This document shows positions 43,679 to 53,455 of a stretch of 64,000 nt of DNA, one piece after another. The notes beneath the pieces are model-generated. The model worked only from the letters and a program-made list of their open reading frames with translations, ran no database searches and was not told where the DNA came from. The position numbers and the translations under genes were made by a program. Source of the stretch: Candidatus Babelota bacterium (GTDB lineage Bacteria; Babelota; Babeliae; Babelales; JAHIUU01); NCBI GenBank assembly GCA_018817025.1, contig JAHIUU010000005.1, forward strand, positions 1 to 64,000, given 5' to 3'. Numbering within the stretch: position 1 is the stretch's first letter; the number at the start of each line of letters is the position of its first letter.

Positions 43679-45537
43679 TTTGGATTCTTTTCTTGATACC
43701 CCCAGCCATCACCACCCATATGAACATTCCAATAACCAAAACCAAGTATCTCTCTTAAGAACCTGTTCCTGGGCATGTCTGTAAAACATCGATGATAACA
43801 AGTCCACTTGCCATCTTTCTCGGAAAAAGCATACGAAAACACCCCATATTCTATTTTGTTGTCACGGTATTTAATCCATCCAGGAATGCTGATATTTATA
43901 TCAGTTTCCCCCGTATTATTATTAAACCAATCCGTCTTAATACCCAGCTCAAAAATATACTTATCGACAGCCCGGGCAAACGCATGATGGATTTTAAACA
44001 TCTTCTTAACTCTATTCTTGTCACTCTTAACCAAAAACTCTTTCCAATTTTCGCAATACAAAACAAACGAATAGTTCGACAAATCGTAACCTGAGAATGG
44101 ATCCATAGAATCGAAACCTTTGGGTAGAAACCATTTACCTATTCTGAAATCTTCATGGAAAGAAAAATTCGAAATTGGACAATTGTTTACTCTACAAAGA
44201 CAAATACCCACTTTGTTACTAGGATCTTTGATTTCAATGTAACGATTACAATCACTTTCAACAAAACTTCCATCTGAAGCCTTTTCTACCTGCTCAACCA
44301 CCCCAACCGGCTTGACCAATTCTGCAAATTCTTCCGGCACCTCAAAGATCTCTTCTCCGGCACTATCATCACGTTGCTCTTCAACTCTTTTTGGTTTCTT
44401 TTTTTCCGGTGCCCATACCTGTTTTTTGCGCTTATCCTTATGATTCTTATGCTTACTCTTCTTCTTTTTCGTCCTGGGACCCGGGCCTTTTATTCCTTTA
44501 ACGGTTCCTTTTGCGATATTATCCGGCAACCGCAGTTTACATAATCCCTGGTCTCCAGCTATGATCTGAGCTGCCTGTCCAAAAAGATAGCGGTATCTCA
44601 AAAACTCCTTTTGACCACAAAACGCCTGCTTATCCACGTTCTCTTTTATACAAAAGCGAATACGATGATATAACAAATCAAAATTGCTAATAAAATAAGA
44701 ATACCCATCAAGATTTAACTCAATATCTAGTAGATACTTAGAAAAATCATCGATCGTGATATTCATAAATCCAGTATCGCAACACTCCTCTTTATGAGAT
44801 CGAAAAACTTCGTTACTGCAAACCGAATTCGAGAGATTTAGAATCAAACCTAAAATGGAAATCTTTTTCTCTATACCGGCAAGTCCATATTCACTATAAA
44901 GTGAATTTAACGAGGTGGTCAAGTGAACTCCACGATCACAAACCCTCATTCTAAGCTCTTCTCTTGAGTCCCCTGTAGAGTTTATTTCATTACGCAATTT
45001 CAAAAACGCCCCAACCTTTCTTAAAAAAACATTTTTGCTCGAAAGATATTTATTAAGAACCTCACAAGGAACAATCGTCTCTACATAATTCCGCACAATA
45101 TCCAGAACCAATTTTCTTTTTTTCTCATCACAAGCGATACGCAAACAGCCAAACAGCTCATCATCAGACTGCACCAACGCAACCAAAAACGTTACTTCCT
45201 GCTGTTCGCCTTGCTTTATTAACTTACGAGAAACTTCATTGGGAGAATAAAAACTCCGAAGGCTTTCGGAGCGGGTTAACCAATCCCGAGCAAACGTGGC
45301 AAACTCTTTAACACTTTCAAAAAATTGTTTCTGTAGATAAAGCACCGAGCAAACAATATTGAGTCTTGTCAGATACATACCCAGGTTTTCGTCGTCCTTG
45401 CGACGAAGAAACTGCTGAACCTCTTGCTCATGTTTCTTAGGATTAAAGTCCTGATCCATAGACAATAACGGTTGAAAAAACCCAATAGAAAACGATAGAA
45501 ATACTAATACTTTAAAAAAACTCTTAAAAATTTTCAT
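43675..45537 (-). CDS. Exported protein of unknown function with Lys-rich centre
   Basis: 620 residues. Signal peptide residues 1-26 (FFKVLVFLSFSIGFFQPLLS). An N-terminal helical half (30-340) is followed by a very basic linker (about 350-405, KKKKSKHKNHKDKRKK) and a C-terminal globular part (about 425-620) rich in Trp, Tyr and Phe with several cysteines (GICLCRVNNCPIS, WTCYHRC). The C-terminal part looks like a compact domain, possibly enzymatic or binding, but I do not recognise it. The basic linker could bind nucleic acid or a host membrane (inference). It is preceded by no clear partner gene. Confidence 0.68.
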   Translation of the reverse strand: MKIFKSFFKVLVFLSFSIGFFQPLLSMDQDFNPKKHEQEVQQFLRRKDDENLGMYLTRLNIVCSVLYLQKQFFESVKEFATFARDWLTRSESLRSFYSPNEVSRKLIKQGEQQEVTFLVALVQSDDELFGCLRIACDEKKRKLVLDIVRNYVETIVPCEVLNKYLSSKNVFLRKVGAFLKLRNEINSTGDSREELRMRVCDRGVHLTTSLNSLYSEYGLAGIEKKISILGLILNLSNSVCSNEVFRSHKEECCDTGFMNITIDDFSKYLLDIELNLDGYSYFISNFDLLYHRIRFCIKENVDKQAFCGQKEFLRYRYLFGQAAQIIAGDQGLCKLRLPDNIAKGTVKGIKGPGPRTKKKKSKHKNHKDKRKKQVWAPEKKKPKRVEEQRDDSAGEEIFEVPEEFAELVKPVGVVEQVEKASDGSFVESDCNRYIEIKDPSNKVGICLCRVNNCPISNFSFHEDFRIGKWFLPKGFDSMDPFSGYDLSNYSFVLYCENWKEFLVKSDKNRVKKMFKIHHAFARAVDKYIFELGIKTDWFNNNTGETDINISIPGWIKYRDNKIEYGVFSYAFSEKDGKWTCYHRCFTDMPRNRFLREILGFGYWNVHMGGDGWGYQEKNPN

Positions 45538-45610
45538 ACAATAACCTCCAAAAACAGCCGTCTTTCAAAAAATTCTTGCTATGTGCAAAAAAAGAACAAT
45601 TGACCATACG

Positions 45611-45656
45611 AAAAATAGGGCTATCTGTCAAAAAGCAAACAGATAGCCCTATTTTT
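45611..45656 (-). terminator. Intrinsic terminator of nupC
   Basis: A perfect 18-bp inverted repeat (AAAAATAGGGCTATCTGT with its complement) around a 10-base loop, 13 bases after the nupC stop. It ends in a U run on the minus strand and could also act on the plus strand. Confidence 0.9.
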
Positions 45657-45668
45657 ACTCAAAAAAAC

Positions 45669-46901
45669 CTATATAAATAACCCTGCAATCGAAGCATTTA
45701 GCAGATTTGCCAGGGTTCCGCCCAGAAGCGCTCTCAGCCCAAGCTTAATTAGATTCTTACGCTGTTGCGGCGCTAGAGCTCCGATACCACCAATCTGGAT
45801 TCCAATAACAGAGAAATTAGAAAACCCACATAACGCATAAGTCAAAATCGCCCTAGCCCGAGGTGTCAGCTCCATTTTTACAAAATTGGCATACGCGACA
45901 AACTCATTAATCGCAAGTTTTTGCCCCAAAAGCGTCCCTGCTAGAGCCTTGTCCTGCGCAGGAACCCCAATCAAGAAAGCAACCCAAGAGAACAGCTTTG
46001 AGAAGATCACATCGAGTGTGTACGAAACACCAAATGCCCATGACGAAATCGCGCCAAATAGATAGTTTAAAAGCGCAATCAAACTAATAAATGTAATCAG
46101 CATGGCCGCAACGTTTGCCGCCATCCTCATCCCATCGGTCGTCCCGGTAGCTACCGCATCAAGCACATTGTCAGAATCGCGCTCGATCTTAAGCGCCTGT
46201 ACCGAAAGCGTTTCAGGCTTCTTGGTCTCCGGCAAAAGTATTTTCGAAATAAGAATCGCCCCAGGAATCGACATGATGCTAGCCGAAAGCAGATGGACCA
46301 TCGAAACCCCCATCGATCCATAAACGGCTAAAATTGACCCGCTCATGGTCGCCATACCACTGATCATAACCAATAAAATTTCAGACTCGGTCATCTTCGC
46401 TAAATACTTTTTAACTAATAAAGGCGCCTCGGTCGGCCCCATCATACTGTTCGCCGCAGCACATAATGTTTCGGCACCAGAGGTTCCCAAAACCGGCCTG
46501 ATAAGAAACGAAATAATACGAACAAAAAATTGGACGACCCCAAAGTGAAAGAGAACCGCCATAAGGGCGCCAAAAAAGATAATTATAGGAATAACTTTTA
46601 CAAAAAAAAGCAGGCCCCAAGGACCGTTGACATTTGCCAGACCGCCAAACACAAACGCAGATCCTGCGTCAGCAAACGTGTAAAGCGTCCGAAACCCCTG
46701 CGCAAGACTGGAAAATATGCTTTGCCCCGTGTCGGTCCGCAAAATACAAAACGCTAAAAAAAGCTGCATCGCAAGCGCAGATAAAACTAATTTTGCAGTT
46801 ACTTTTCTCCGATTCTTTGAAAACAAAAAAGCGATCGCTAAAATCGACACGATCCCCACAAACGACATGTACCGAGCATCTTGAATCAGGTACGAAAACA
46901 C
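45669..46901 (-). CDS. nupC: Concentrative nucleoside transporter (NupC/CNT family)
   Basis: A cation-coupled nucleoside importer of the inner membrane. About ten hydrophobic helices are seen with the family motifs GTSGAETLCAAANSMMGPTEAPLL and GFSNFSVIGIQIGGIGALAP-type ending. 410 residues from GTG 46901, with AAAGGAG five bases upstream; an extension to 46940 lacks a site. It fits with the two deoxynucleoside kinases at 54-56 kb as a salvage route. Own terminator downstream. Confidence 0.93.
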   Translation of the reverse strand: MFSYLIQDARYMSFVGIVSILAIAFLFSKNRRKVTAKLVLSALAMQLFLAFCILRTDTGQSIFSSLAQGFRTLYTFADAGSAFVFGGLANVNGPWGLLFFVKVIPIIIFFGALMAVLFHFGVVQFFVRIISFLIRPVLGTSGAETLCAAANSMMGPTEAPLLVKKYLAKMTESEILLVMISGMATMSGSILAVYGSMGVSMVHLLSASIMSIPGAILISKILLPETKKPETLSVQALKIERDSDNVLDAVATGTTDGMRMAANVAAMLITFISLIALLNYLFGAISSWAFGVSYTLDVIFSKLFSWVAFLIGVPAQDKALAGTLLGQKLAINEFVAYANFVKMELTPRARAILTYALCGFSNFSVIGIQIGGIGALAPQQRKNLIKLGLRALLGGTLANLLNASIAGLFI

Positions 46902-46978
46902 GGCGTCTCCTTTCAAAATAAGATGTAATGAGAAAAACAAAAGTAGAGTATATCAGCAAAAAATTTCGTTCGCATCCA

Positions 46979-48034
46979 TTATACAACAATCCCACGCCTA
47001 CGACGCTCAACCATCTCCCATTCAAGCAGTGGGTCAATGAGATCACTGAGATCGCCCTGCATAACAAGATCAAGTTTTTTCAACGTAACGTTGACACGAT
47101 GATCGGTCACACGGTTTTGTGGATAGTTGTAGGTTCGAATCTTTTCAGCGCGATCGCCCATGCCAACCTGCTGTTTGCGTTTCTCACTAATCTCGGCCTC
47201 TCGTTTCTGCTTCTCCATCTCAAATAGACGAGCCTTAAGTACTTTCATCGCCCTTGCTTTATTTTTGATCTGAGACCGCTCATCCTGGCAACTGACCACC
47301 AAACCGGTTGGTAAGTGAGTAATACGAACAGCAGAGTCGGTCGTGTTCACATGCTGGCCACCGGCTCCCTGTGCACGAAACACATCGATACGCAAATCCT
47401 GTGGGCTGATATTCACCTCAACGTCAGCAACCTCAGGCAAGACAGCGACAGTAACGGTCGAAGTGTGAATGCGCCCAGCCCCCTCAGTTTCAGGAACCCG
47501 CTGAACTCGATGCACACCCGACTCAAATTTAAGATGCTTATACGCCCCTTTGCCTTTGATATAAGCAATTAACTCTTTGTACCCACCAATGTCGGTCGTA
47601 TTCGTTTCAACTAACGAAACATCCCATCGCTTTGCAAGCGCATAGGTACTGTACATTTTAAAAAGATCCGAAACAAAAAGTGCGGCCTCCTGGCCGCCGG
47701 CACCCGCTCGAATCTCAAGAAAAACAGAACTATTATCTCGTTCATCAGCCGGATATAAAAGATCGTCTAAGCGTTTTTTTGTATCCGCAAGCTCCTGCTC
47801 AAGTTCTCGATTTTCTTCTAGAGCTAGCTCTTTAAACTCGTTCTGCTGCGCAAGTTTTTTGTTTTCTTCAATACGAGCCCGTATAGATTCTACCTCGTCA
47901 TGAACCGATAATAATAGTGCTAGTTTTGTTGATTTTTTTTGAAGCTCCGCTCGAATTCGTTGATCCGATAGCGAACCAGACAACTTTTGTGTTAATTCGT
48001 CATATTCTTTCTTAACGTCATCCCAGTTAAGCAT
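46979..48034 (-). CDS. prfA: Peptide chain release factor 1
   Basis: RF1 ends translation at UAA and UAG. GGQ lies in [18 protein letters not shown]. The recognition tripeptide region reads [14 protein letters not shown], so PET replaces the more common PAT/PVT. 351 residues. ATG 48034. No prmC follows. Together with prfB it shows that all three stop codons are read normally. Confidence 0.95.
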   Translation of the reverse strand: MLNWDDVKKEYDELTQKLSGSLSDQRIRAELQKKSTKLALLLSVHDEVESIRARIEENKKLAQQNEFKELALEENRELEQELADTKKRLDDLLYPADERDNSSVFLEIRAGAGGQEAALFVSDLFKMYSTYALAKRWDVSLVETNTTDIGGYKELIAYIKGKGAYKHLKFESGVHRVQRVPETEGAGRIHTSTVTVAVLPEVADVEVNISPQDLRIDVFRAQGAGGQHVNTTDSAVRITHLPTGLVVSCQDERSQIKNKARAMKVLKARLFEMEKQKREAEISEKRKQQVGMGDRAEKIRTYNYPQNRVTDHRVNVTLKKLDLVMQGDLSDLIDPLLEWEMVERRRRGIVV

Positions 48035-48126
48035 GGCTTATTCCCCTTTAACAAAAAAAAGCAAAATTTAAACAATATTAGACTCTCCCATAATAACGCG
48101 AACGGCTAGCAAGCACCAGGATCGTG

Positions 48127-48202
48127 AGTTCGAATCCCTCGACCACTCGATACACTTCACTGCGTGAAGCACTCGGGGCAGTCGGGGGACGGGACGAACG
48201 AG
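48127..48202 (+). repeat. Palindromic element copy h, with nested outer arms
   Basis: Plus strand GAGTTCGAATCCCTCGACCA, CTCGATAC, inner stem TTCAC-TGC-GTGAA, CACTCGGGGCAG, then TCGGGGGACGGGACGAACG. The outer arms seem to be doubled. Just upstream (48090-48147) the sequence resembles a decayed tRNA 3' half. Confidence 0.75.
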
Positions 48203-48228
48203 ATGGAAGCACTGGGTTTAGGAACTTT

Positions 48229-48274
48229 CCAAAAAAAAAGATGCTTGAAGATAATGATCTTCAAGCATCTTAAA
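48229..48274 (-). terminator. Intrinsic terminator of rpmE
   Basis: A perfect 13-bp stem AAGATGCTTGAAG/CTTCAAGCATCTT with an 8-base loop, followed on the minus strand by nine T, about 20 bases after the rpmE stop. Confidence 0.92.
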
Positions 48275-48290
48275 ATTTAAAACCGGATCG

Positions 48291-48509
48291 CTACTTTTTT
48301 TCTTTTTTCGTAGCTTTCCCGTATCGCTGTTGAAAGCGTTCAATTCTTCCTGCTGTATCAACGAACTTCTGTGTTCCGGTGAAAAACGGGTGACACGCCG
48401 CACAAATGTCAGTGGAAATTTCTTTCTTTGTTGAGGTTGTCTGAAATGAGTTCCCGCACACGCATTGTGCCTTCACTTCGTAAACCTCTGGATGGATATC
48501 TTTTTTCAT
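48291..48509 (-). CDS. rpmE: 50S ribosomal protein L31
   Basis: 72 residues, the zinc-binding (C+) form: CVCG and CAACHPFFTG hold the cysteines, with the conserved KKDIHPEVYE start and TGTQKFVDTAGRIERFQQRYG. ATG 48509 has AGG five bases upstream; a GTG two codons earlier is less likely. It follows the PGI/PMI gene by six bases and ends the transcript. Confidence 0.96.
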   Translation of the reverse strand: MKKDIHPEVYEVKAQCVCGNSFQTTSTKKEISTDICAACHPFFTGTQKFVDTAGRIERFQQRYGKATKKEKK

Positions 48510-48515
48510 ATGCAC

Positions 48516-49520
48516 CTAACTTTTCTTTTTAAGCCTATTCTTGAGATCCTCAACGATGTCTACCGCCTCAATATCCACACCACGAGCCTTTCCGAGATAG
48601 TAAGAAGCAAAGTCTGACCAGAGCAGTATGTGAAACAGTTGACCTTCCCAAGTATCGCCTAAAATAGGCGGTTTGTAAAGCACAACACCCCTCTCCTTCA
48701 AAAGCCCCGAAACCGCTTCAACTGACTCGCACAGGGCTGTTGGAATGAAATCGGTCTCGAAAAACATGACCAACGGGGTGTTCTTGCAATCAGTAAAACC
48801 AACCAGTAGGTTATGGTTCAATTCTGGAAAGTACGAGGTTGTCGCCTGAACCTTGGAATTCTCATTGAATTGTGTCTGCGCCCGATAGGCAAAAGCTGCG
48901 CTGTCACCGCTGATTCCCCAGATATGAAACCCCTCGCACCCATTAGCCCGATCCAAGAAATCATTACAGTATGAGGTGTCTTCTTCAAATTTGGGAAGAT
49001 AAAGCGCTAATTGCTTATTAAATGCAGCAAGAATATCTTTTCCTGCAAGAATCCCCATCAAATCAAGCAACCCCAAGATAATCCCCAGGAAATTGCCCAA
49101 TGCCGACCGAGGGGTCTTGCTATCGGGAAGCAATATAAACGGAATATTCTTGCTCTCGGCAATCTGAGCAACCTGGCCGCCATGGGATATGGCTACGGTC
49201 GGAATATGCATCTCAACCAGCTGCTCAAGAACCGAAACGGTCTCCCAGGTGTCACCGGAGTAAGAAATAACAAACGCCAGAGTCTGGGTATCAACAAATA
49301 CTGGCAACTCTGGCGTATCGATAATAAATGACGGTATCTTTGATTTCTTGTCCAAGAAGGTCTTAACGATCCTACCGGCAATCCCCGATCCCCCCATCCC
49401 GACAAATATAATCTTATTGATATTTCGAGGCAGTTGCGCCCCATGCTGATAATGAAAATTGTGCGCTATATCAAGACCATCTTTTAACTTTTTTGGCCAT
49501 AAAGTTACTTCTTCTAACAT
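48516..49520 (-). CDS. Bifunctional phosphoglucose/phosphomannose isomerase
   Basis: A SIS-domain sugar isomerase of the PGI/PMI kind: interconverts glucose-6-P or mannose-6-P with fructose-6-P. GMGGSGIAG and SYSGDTWETV are the phosphosugar-binding loops, and TPRSALG is a family marker. 334 residues, normal for this family (conventional PGI has about 550). ATG 49520. Confidence 0.85.
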   Translation of the reverse strand: MLEEVTLWPKKLKDGLDIAHNFHYQHGAQLPRNINKIIFVGMGGSGIAGRIVKTFLDKKSKIPSFIIDTPELPVFVDTQTLAFVISYSGDTWETVSVLEQLVEMHIPTVAISHGGQVAQIAESKNIPFILLPDSKTPRSALGNFLGIILGLLDLMGILAGKDILAAFNKQLALYLPKFEEDTSYCNDFLDRANGCEGFHIWGISGDSAAFAYRAQTQFNENSKVQATTSYFPELNHNLLVGFTDCKNTPLVMFFETDFIPTALCESVEAVSGLLKERGVVLYKPPILGDTWEGQLFHILLWSDFASYYLGKARGVDIEAVDIVEDLKNRLKKKS

Positions 49521-49582
49521 ACGAATGCTCCTCTTCGTTTCGTTCGCTTAGCACAAACCTACGTCATACAAAAGATACTTTA

Positions 49583-50287
49583 TCATATAGAACAATTATG
49601 CCTAGGCTCGGTCAGGCTCACGGCAGTCACCTGGTGTCCGTATGATTTTCCATCACGACGATATGAATGATATGAACAATCGCAGATCGTACATACGTTA
49701 TGTTTTAGAGAGATGTTTTTTTCGAGAACGCCAACCTCACACAGCTTAAGATGGTTCAGCTTGGCATTATCAAAAAATAGTTTTTTGTTTTTAAAAATAA
49801 AGACAGTACTGTGATGCTGTTTCTCGATATAACGGGAAAACCCGCTATCTACCTCATAGCAACAGACCTGGGCGCTGGGCCCAAAGTAAACTTGTAGATT
49901 GGACGGATCGGTTCGAAAGCTGCTATGCATCAGCCGGACCGTTTCTTGAGCAACACCAGCAACAGTCCCTCGCCATCCGGCATGAGCGATGGCACAGGCA
50001 TGATTATTCGGATCGTAGAAAATAATTGGTAAGCAGTCAGCCGTAAGAACGCCAATAGCGCAGCCAGGATTACAAGTGAGCAATATATCACCGGTACGCT
50101 TAGCCGAATCTTTCCGTGACACAAGATGCCCCTGGGTTCCATGAACCTGAGTAAAAACAGTAAAGCTTTTAGCCTGAAGTTTTGTTTGAATCAGACCAAA
50201 AGCTTTACTTGGTTTTGGGTCGGTTTTATTCCCAAAGTAAATTGAAAAATTACTGCTGTGATATATTTTCGTCCTCTTTATGTGCAT
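49583..50287 (-). CDS. pgeF: Multicopper-type purine nucleoside phosphorylase / peptidoglycan editing factor (YfiH family)
   Basis: The LACC1/YfiH fold, 234 residues. Zinc or copper ligands are in QVHG, TADCLPI and IAHAGWRGT, the conserved core motifs, then FGPSAQVCCYEVD. Family members act on purine nucleosides and help remove misplaced residues from peptidoglycan precursors. Its start overlaps the ftsZ end by 38 bases, a common pairing in bacteria. An alternative later start cannot be excluded because no clear ribosome site is seen. Confidence 0.88.
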   Translation of the reverse strand: MHIKRTKIYHSSNFSIYFGNKTDPKPSKAFGLIQTKLQAKSFTVFTQVHGTQGHLVSRKDSAKRTGDILLTCNPGCAIGVLTADCLPIIFYDPNNHACAIAHAGWRGTVAGVAQETVRLMHSSFRTDPSNLQVYFGPSAQVCCYEVDSGFSRYIEKQHHSTVFIFKNKKLFFDNAKLNHLKLCEVGVLEKNISLKHNVCTICDCSYHSYRRDGKSYGHQVTAVSLTEPRHNCSI

Positions 50288-51437
50288 TCTTTCGCAAAAA
50301 GGCTGGCGTGTCTACATCTTCCAGGTCAAATGTCTGCAACACACCCTGCACTTGCTCGTCCTCTCTGCCCAATAAGAAGCGTCGTGCTTCAGTCTCTCGC
50401 TGCTTATACTGCGATGCCGCAATCACACGTTCTGCCTCTTGCTGGTCGCTTACGTCCGAATGTGCTTCGGACTCAAATCCGGTTGCTATCACCGTAACCA
50501 TAATATCATCACCTATATTTGGATCAACAACAGATCCTAGAATAATATTTGCGTCTCTGCTGACAAGCTCATAAACAACGCTGACTGCTTCATGAATTTC
50601 GTGGAGGCCAAGGTCGCTGTTTCCAGTAATATTTATCAGAACGCCACGAGCGCCCTCGATGCTAACATTCTCAAGCAGTGGCGAATTTATCGCCTTCATA
50701 ACCGCCTCTTTCGCCCGGTGTTCGCCGCTCGCTTGGCCGGTTCCCATTATCGCCATGCCCATGCCTTTCATCACCGATCGAACATCGGCAAAGTCAACAT
50801 TGATGTGGCCAGGCTTTGTGATAATATCGGCAATTCCCTTGATACCCTGCATTAAAATGTCATTCGACATCGCAAACGCATCGAGCATGGAAATGTTTGG
50901 ATCGGCAACCTCGAGTAATTTTTGATTCGGAACGATGATAAGCGTATCAACAACTTTTTGCAGCTGCTCAATCGCCTCTTCAGCTTGACTCATCCGCTTC
51001 CTGCCTTCGAACTGGAATGGCTTTGTCACGACTGCAACGGATAAAATCCCAGCTTCCCGGGCAGCCTGCGCAATCACGGGCAGCCCTCCTGAGCCGGTGC
51101 CACCACCAAGGCCGGCAGTTAAAAACAAAATATCAGAATCGGCAATGTTATGCATCACCGAATCAAGGTCCTCTTCAGCGGCCCTACGACCCACGTCGGG
51201 GTTGGAGCCCGCGCCAAGCCCCTTGGTGATTTTCGCACCTAGCTGCACTTTGCTTTCAGCAGGTGAATGGTCGAGCGCTTGAGCATCGGTATTTGCAACA
51301 ATAAACTCAACCCCCTCAAGTTCACCCCCATTGATCATACTGTTTACCGCATTGCCACCGCCACCACCGATGCCGATCACTCTCAACGATGCCCCTAACT
51401 TTCTTTGTTCGTCTTCGATATTTAGTTCTATCATCAC
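50250..51437 (-). CDS. ftsZ: Cell division protein FtsZ
   Basis: The tubulin-like GTPase that forms the division ring. GGGGNAVNSMI at the N-terminus, the tubulin signature GGGTGSGG, and the C-terminal peptide DTPAFLRK, which binds FtsA. 395 residues. Start at the ATG pair 51437/51434, after GAGGAGGGAG. ftsA lies 23 bases upstream. Confidence 0.97.
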   Translation of the reverse strand: MMIELNIEDEQRKLGASLRVIGIGGGGGNAVNSMINGGELEGVEFIVANTDAQALDHSPAESKVQLGAKITKGLGAGSNPDVGRRAAEEDLDSVMHNIADSDILFLTAGLGGGTGSGGLPVIAQAAREAGILSVAVVTKPFQFEGRKRMSQAEEAIEQLQKVVDTLIIVPNQKLLEVADPNISMLDAFAMSNDILMQGIKGIADIITKPGHINVDFADVRSVMKGMGMAIMGTGQASGEHRAKEAVMKAINSPLLENVSIEGARGVLINITGNSDLGLHEIHEAVSVVYELVSRDANIILGSVVDPNIGDDIMVTVIATGFESEAHSDVSDQQEAERVIAASQYKQRETEARRFLLGREDEQVQGVLQTFDLEDVDTPAFLRKNAHKEDENISQQ

Positions 51438-51460
51438 TCCCTCCTCACCAGAATTTATTT

Positions 51461-52693
51461 CTATAGAAAATCATAAATCCACGACTTCATGCTCTTAAAA
51501 ATACGTGTCACCAGTGCATCAGACGCCCCCGTAAGCAGACTGCAGTCTCGAGATTTCATGGCGTACACCAACAACCCATATGCTGTCGAATAAATAGGAC
51601 TTTTGAGCACATCTGTATTTGTCTGAGGAACACCAATACGAGCTTTCGTACCAAACACCTCTTCAACAAGTAAGCACATTCCTCCAAGCAACGAGCCCCC
51701 GCCGGTTAAAACAACACCAGACGGCATAAACGTTCGAAGACGAAACTCGTTGATCTCGTCAGCTATCATCCCAATAATCTCTTGTGCCCGAGGTTCCAAA
51801 ATTTCAAACAGAGCATAGGTATCAACCAATTTCTTCTTGCCTTCATACCCCAGATCCACCTCAATGCGATCCTGATCCAACTCTAAATACAGCTCCTCAC
51901 ACGCATAGCCATGCGACCGCTTCAATTTTTCTGCCTCGTGAACGGGAATACCTAAGCCAATCGCAAGATCACTCGTGAAATGATTGCCTGCAATCGGCAA
52001 TACTTTTGAGTGTCGAATTCGCCCTTCTTTGTAGATAGCGAAGTCTGAGGTTCCGCCCCCCACATCAAGAATACCAACGCCAAGATCACGCTCTGTTTGG
52101 GTTAGCACAGCGTCAGCAGAAGCAATCTGCTCCAAGACAATATCGGTCACCTGAACCCCGGCGGCCTGGCATGAGGAGATAATGTTTTGCGCGGAAGAAA
52201 CCGCACCGGTGATGATATGCACTTGCGCTTCGAGACGAACACCATGCATACCAAGCGAATCCTGCACATACTCTTGACCGTCAACCCGAAAATATTGCGG
52301 TAAAATATGCAATATTTCCCGGCCTTCTGGAATTGGGATCGCCTTCGCAGACTCAATCACGCGATCGATGTCGCGCTGGCTTACCTCGCGATTACGAACC
52401 GCAACAACACCCTTTGAGTTAAACGACCTGATATGGCCACCTGAAATACCAACGGCTGCTCGTTCAATAGGAACGCCTGCTATCGACTCCGCCTGCGAAA
52501 CCGCTTTTTTTATCGACTCAACCGTTTCACCAACATTAACGACAACCCCCTTTTTTAATCCCTTCGACGGATGCTGGCCCATTCCAATAACGTCGATTTT
52601 CCCATGAGAATCAACGCGTGCAACAAGAACACAAATCTTGGTTGTTCCAACATCTATCGCAACTAAATGATTACCGAGCATTCTTTTTCCCAT
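51461..52693 (-). CDS. ftsA: Cell division protein FtsA
   Basis: An actin-like ATPase that tethers FtsZ to the membrane. AIDVGTTKIC, DVGGGTSDFAIY and VLTGGGSLLGG form the nucleotide site. The C-terminus FKSMKSWIYDFL is the expected amphipathic membrane-binding helix. 410 residues from ATG 52693, which has GGAGG five bases upstream; the start at 52708 would remove that site. Confidence 0.95.
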   Translation of the reverse strand: MGKRMLGNHLVAIDVGTTKICVLVARVDSHGKIDVIGMGQHPSKGLKKGVVVNVGETVESIKKAVSQAESIAGVPIERAAVGISGGHIRSFNSKGVVAVRNREVSQRDIDRVIESAKAIPIPEGREILHILPQYFRVDGQEYVQDSLGMHGVRLEAQVHIITGAVSSAQNIISSCQAAGVQVTDIVLEQIASADAVLTQTERDLGVGILDVGGGTSDFAIYKEGRIRHSKVLPIAGNHFTSDLAIGLGIPVHEAEKLKRSHGYACEELYLELDQDRIEVDLGYEGKKKLVDTYALFEILEPRAQEIIGMIADEINEFRLRTFMPSGVVLTGGGSLLGGMCLLVEEVFGTKARIGVPQTNTDVLKSPIYSTAYGLLVYAMKSRDCSLLTGASDALVTRIFKSMKSWIYDFL

Positions 52694-52711
52694 ATGACCC
52701 TCCAACATTGC

Positions 52712-53455
52712 TCATCTATCGCTCATATCGCTCTCTGCTGTATAACTTGCGCACACACAGTTTTTAAACCGCAAGTCATAAGTCACATACTTTTTAGTTC
52801 CCAACGGGAACGCAGCCACCCATGCCTGAACAACGTCCATTTTACAACGATCCATTAACGCCTCTTCGTCGACAAGCAAACGCAAACGAGACTCGGAATC
52901 ACTCAACACAAAATGATCCCCCGAACAGCTAACAGTGTATCGATCCCAATACGAATCTGGAATAGTTTGCAAAATTTTATAAAGAGCCAAAGAAACGTCC
53001 TGCGACGTTTCGCATAAAGAGGCAACCTCTATAGACCGTAAAGAACCAACAGAAAGATCTTGAAAAAAATGGTTTGGAAAAAGTATTCTTTTATTTCCCA
53101 AGATAAACCTGCCATTAACCAAAAACAACGGCTTTACACCCTCGAGCGTCACCGTCGCCTGACCAGACGAATCCCAGCTCCAAACAACCTCTTTCACAAT
53201 CTTAAATCTAGACGTTATGGTTTCGACGAAACATGATGGATCGAAACAGACAAAGTCTGTTTCGTCAAACTGCTCTCGAACAAATTGCGCTAGCTCTTGC
53301 TTGATTGCATGAGAATAGATGTGGTGACAACGTACAAGAACAGCCTCTGGTGAAATGTTTCTGAGTCCATACCACCCAAGCCCTACCAATACCATGGCCA
53401 CAGCAGCTATGAAAAGAAGAAAAGTGATCTTGGGGCGCTTGTTCTTTTTTCTCAT
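52712..53455 (-). CDS. ftsQ: FtsQ/DivIB-like cell division protein
   Basis: 247 residues with a basic N-terminus, one membrane helix (9-30) and an exported domain. Sequence similarity to FtsQ is weak by eye (ETITSRFKIVKEVVW and VTLEGVKPLFLVNG fit the POTRA and beta regions). Its position directly before ftsA-ftsZ supports the call. The exported part holds an unusual number of cysteines for FtsQ. Confidence 0.65.
   Translation of the reverse strand: MRKKNKRPKITFLLFIAAVAMVLVGLGWYGLRNISPEAVLVRCHHIYSHAIKQELAQFVREQFDETDFVCFDPSCFVETITSRFKIVKEVVWSWDSSGQATVTLEGVKPLFLVNGRFILGNKRILFPNHFFQDLSVGSLRSIEVASLCETSQDVSLALYKILQTIPDSYWDRYTVSCSGDHFVLSDSESRLRLLVDEEALMDRCKMDVVQAWVAAFPLGTKKYVTYDLRFKNCVCASYTAESDMSDR

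Noticed and set aside
48079-48147. tRNA gene
   Set aside because: Only a T-arm-like 3' part is seen; the T stem has mismatches and there is no matching 5' acceptor or D arm.
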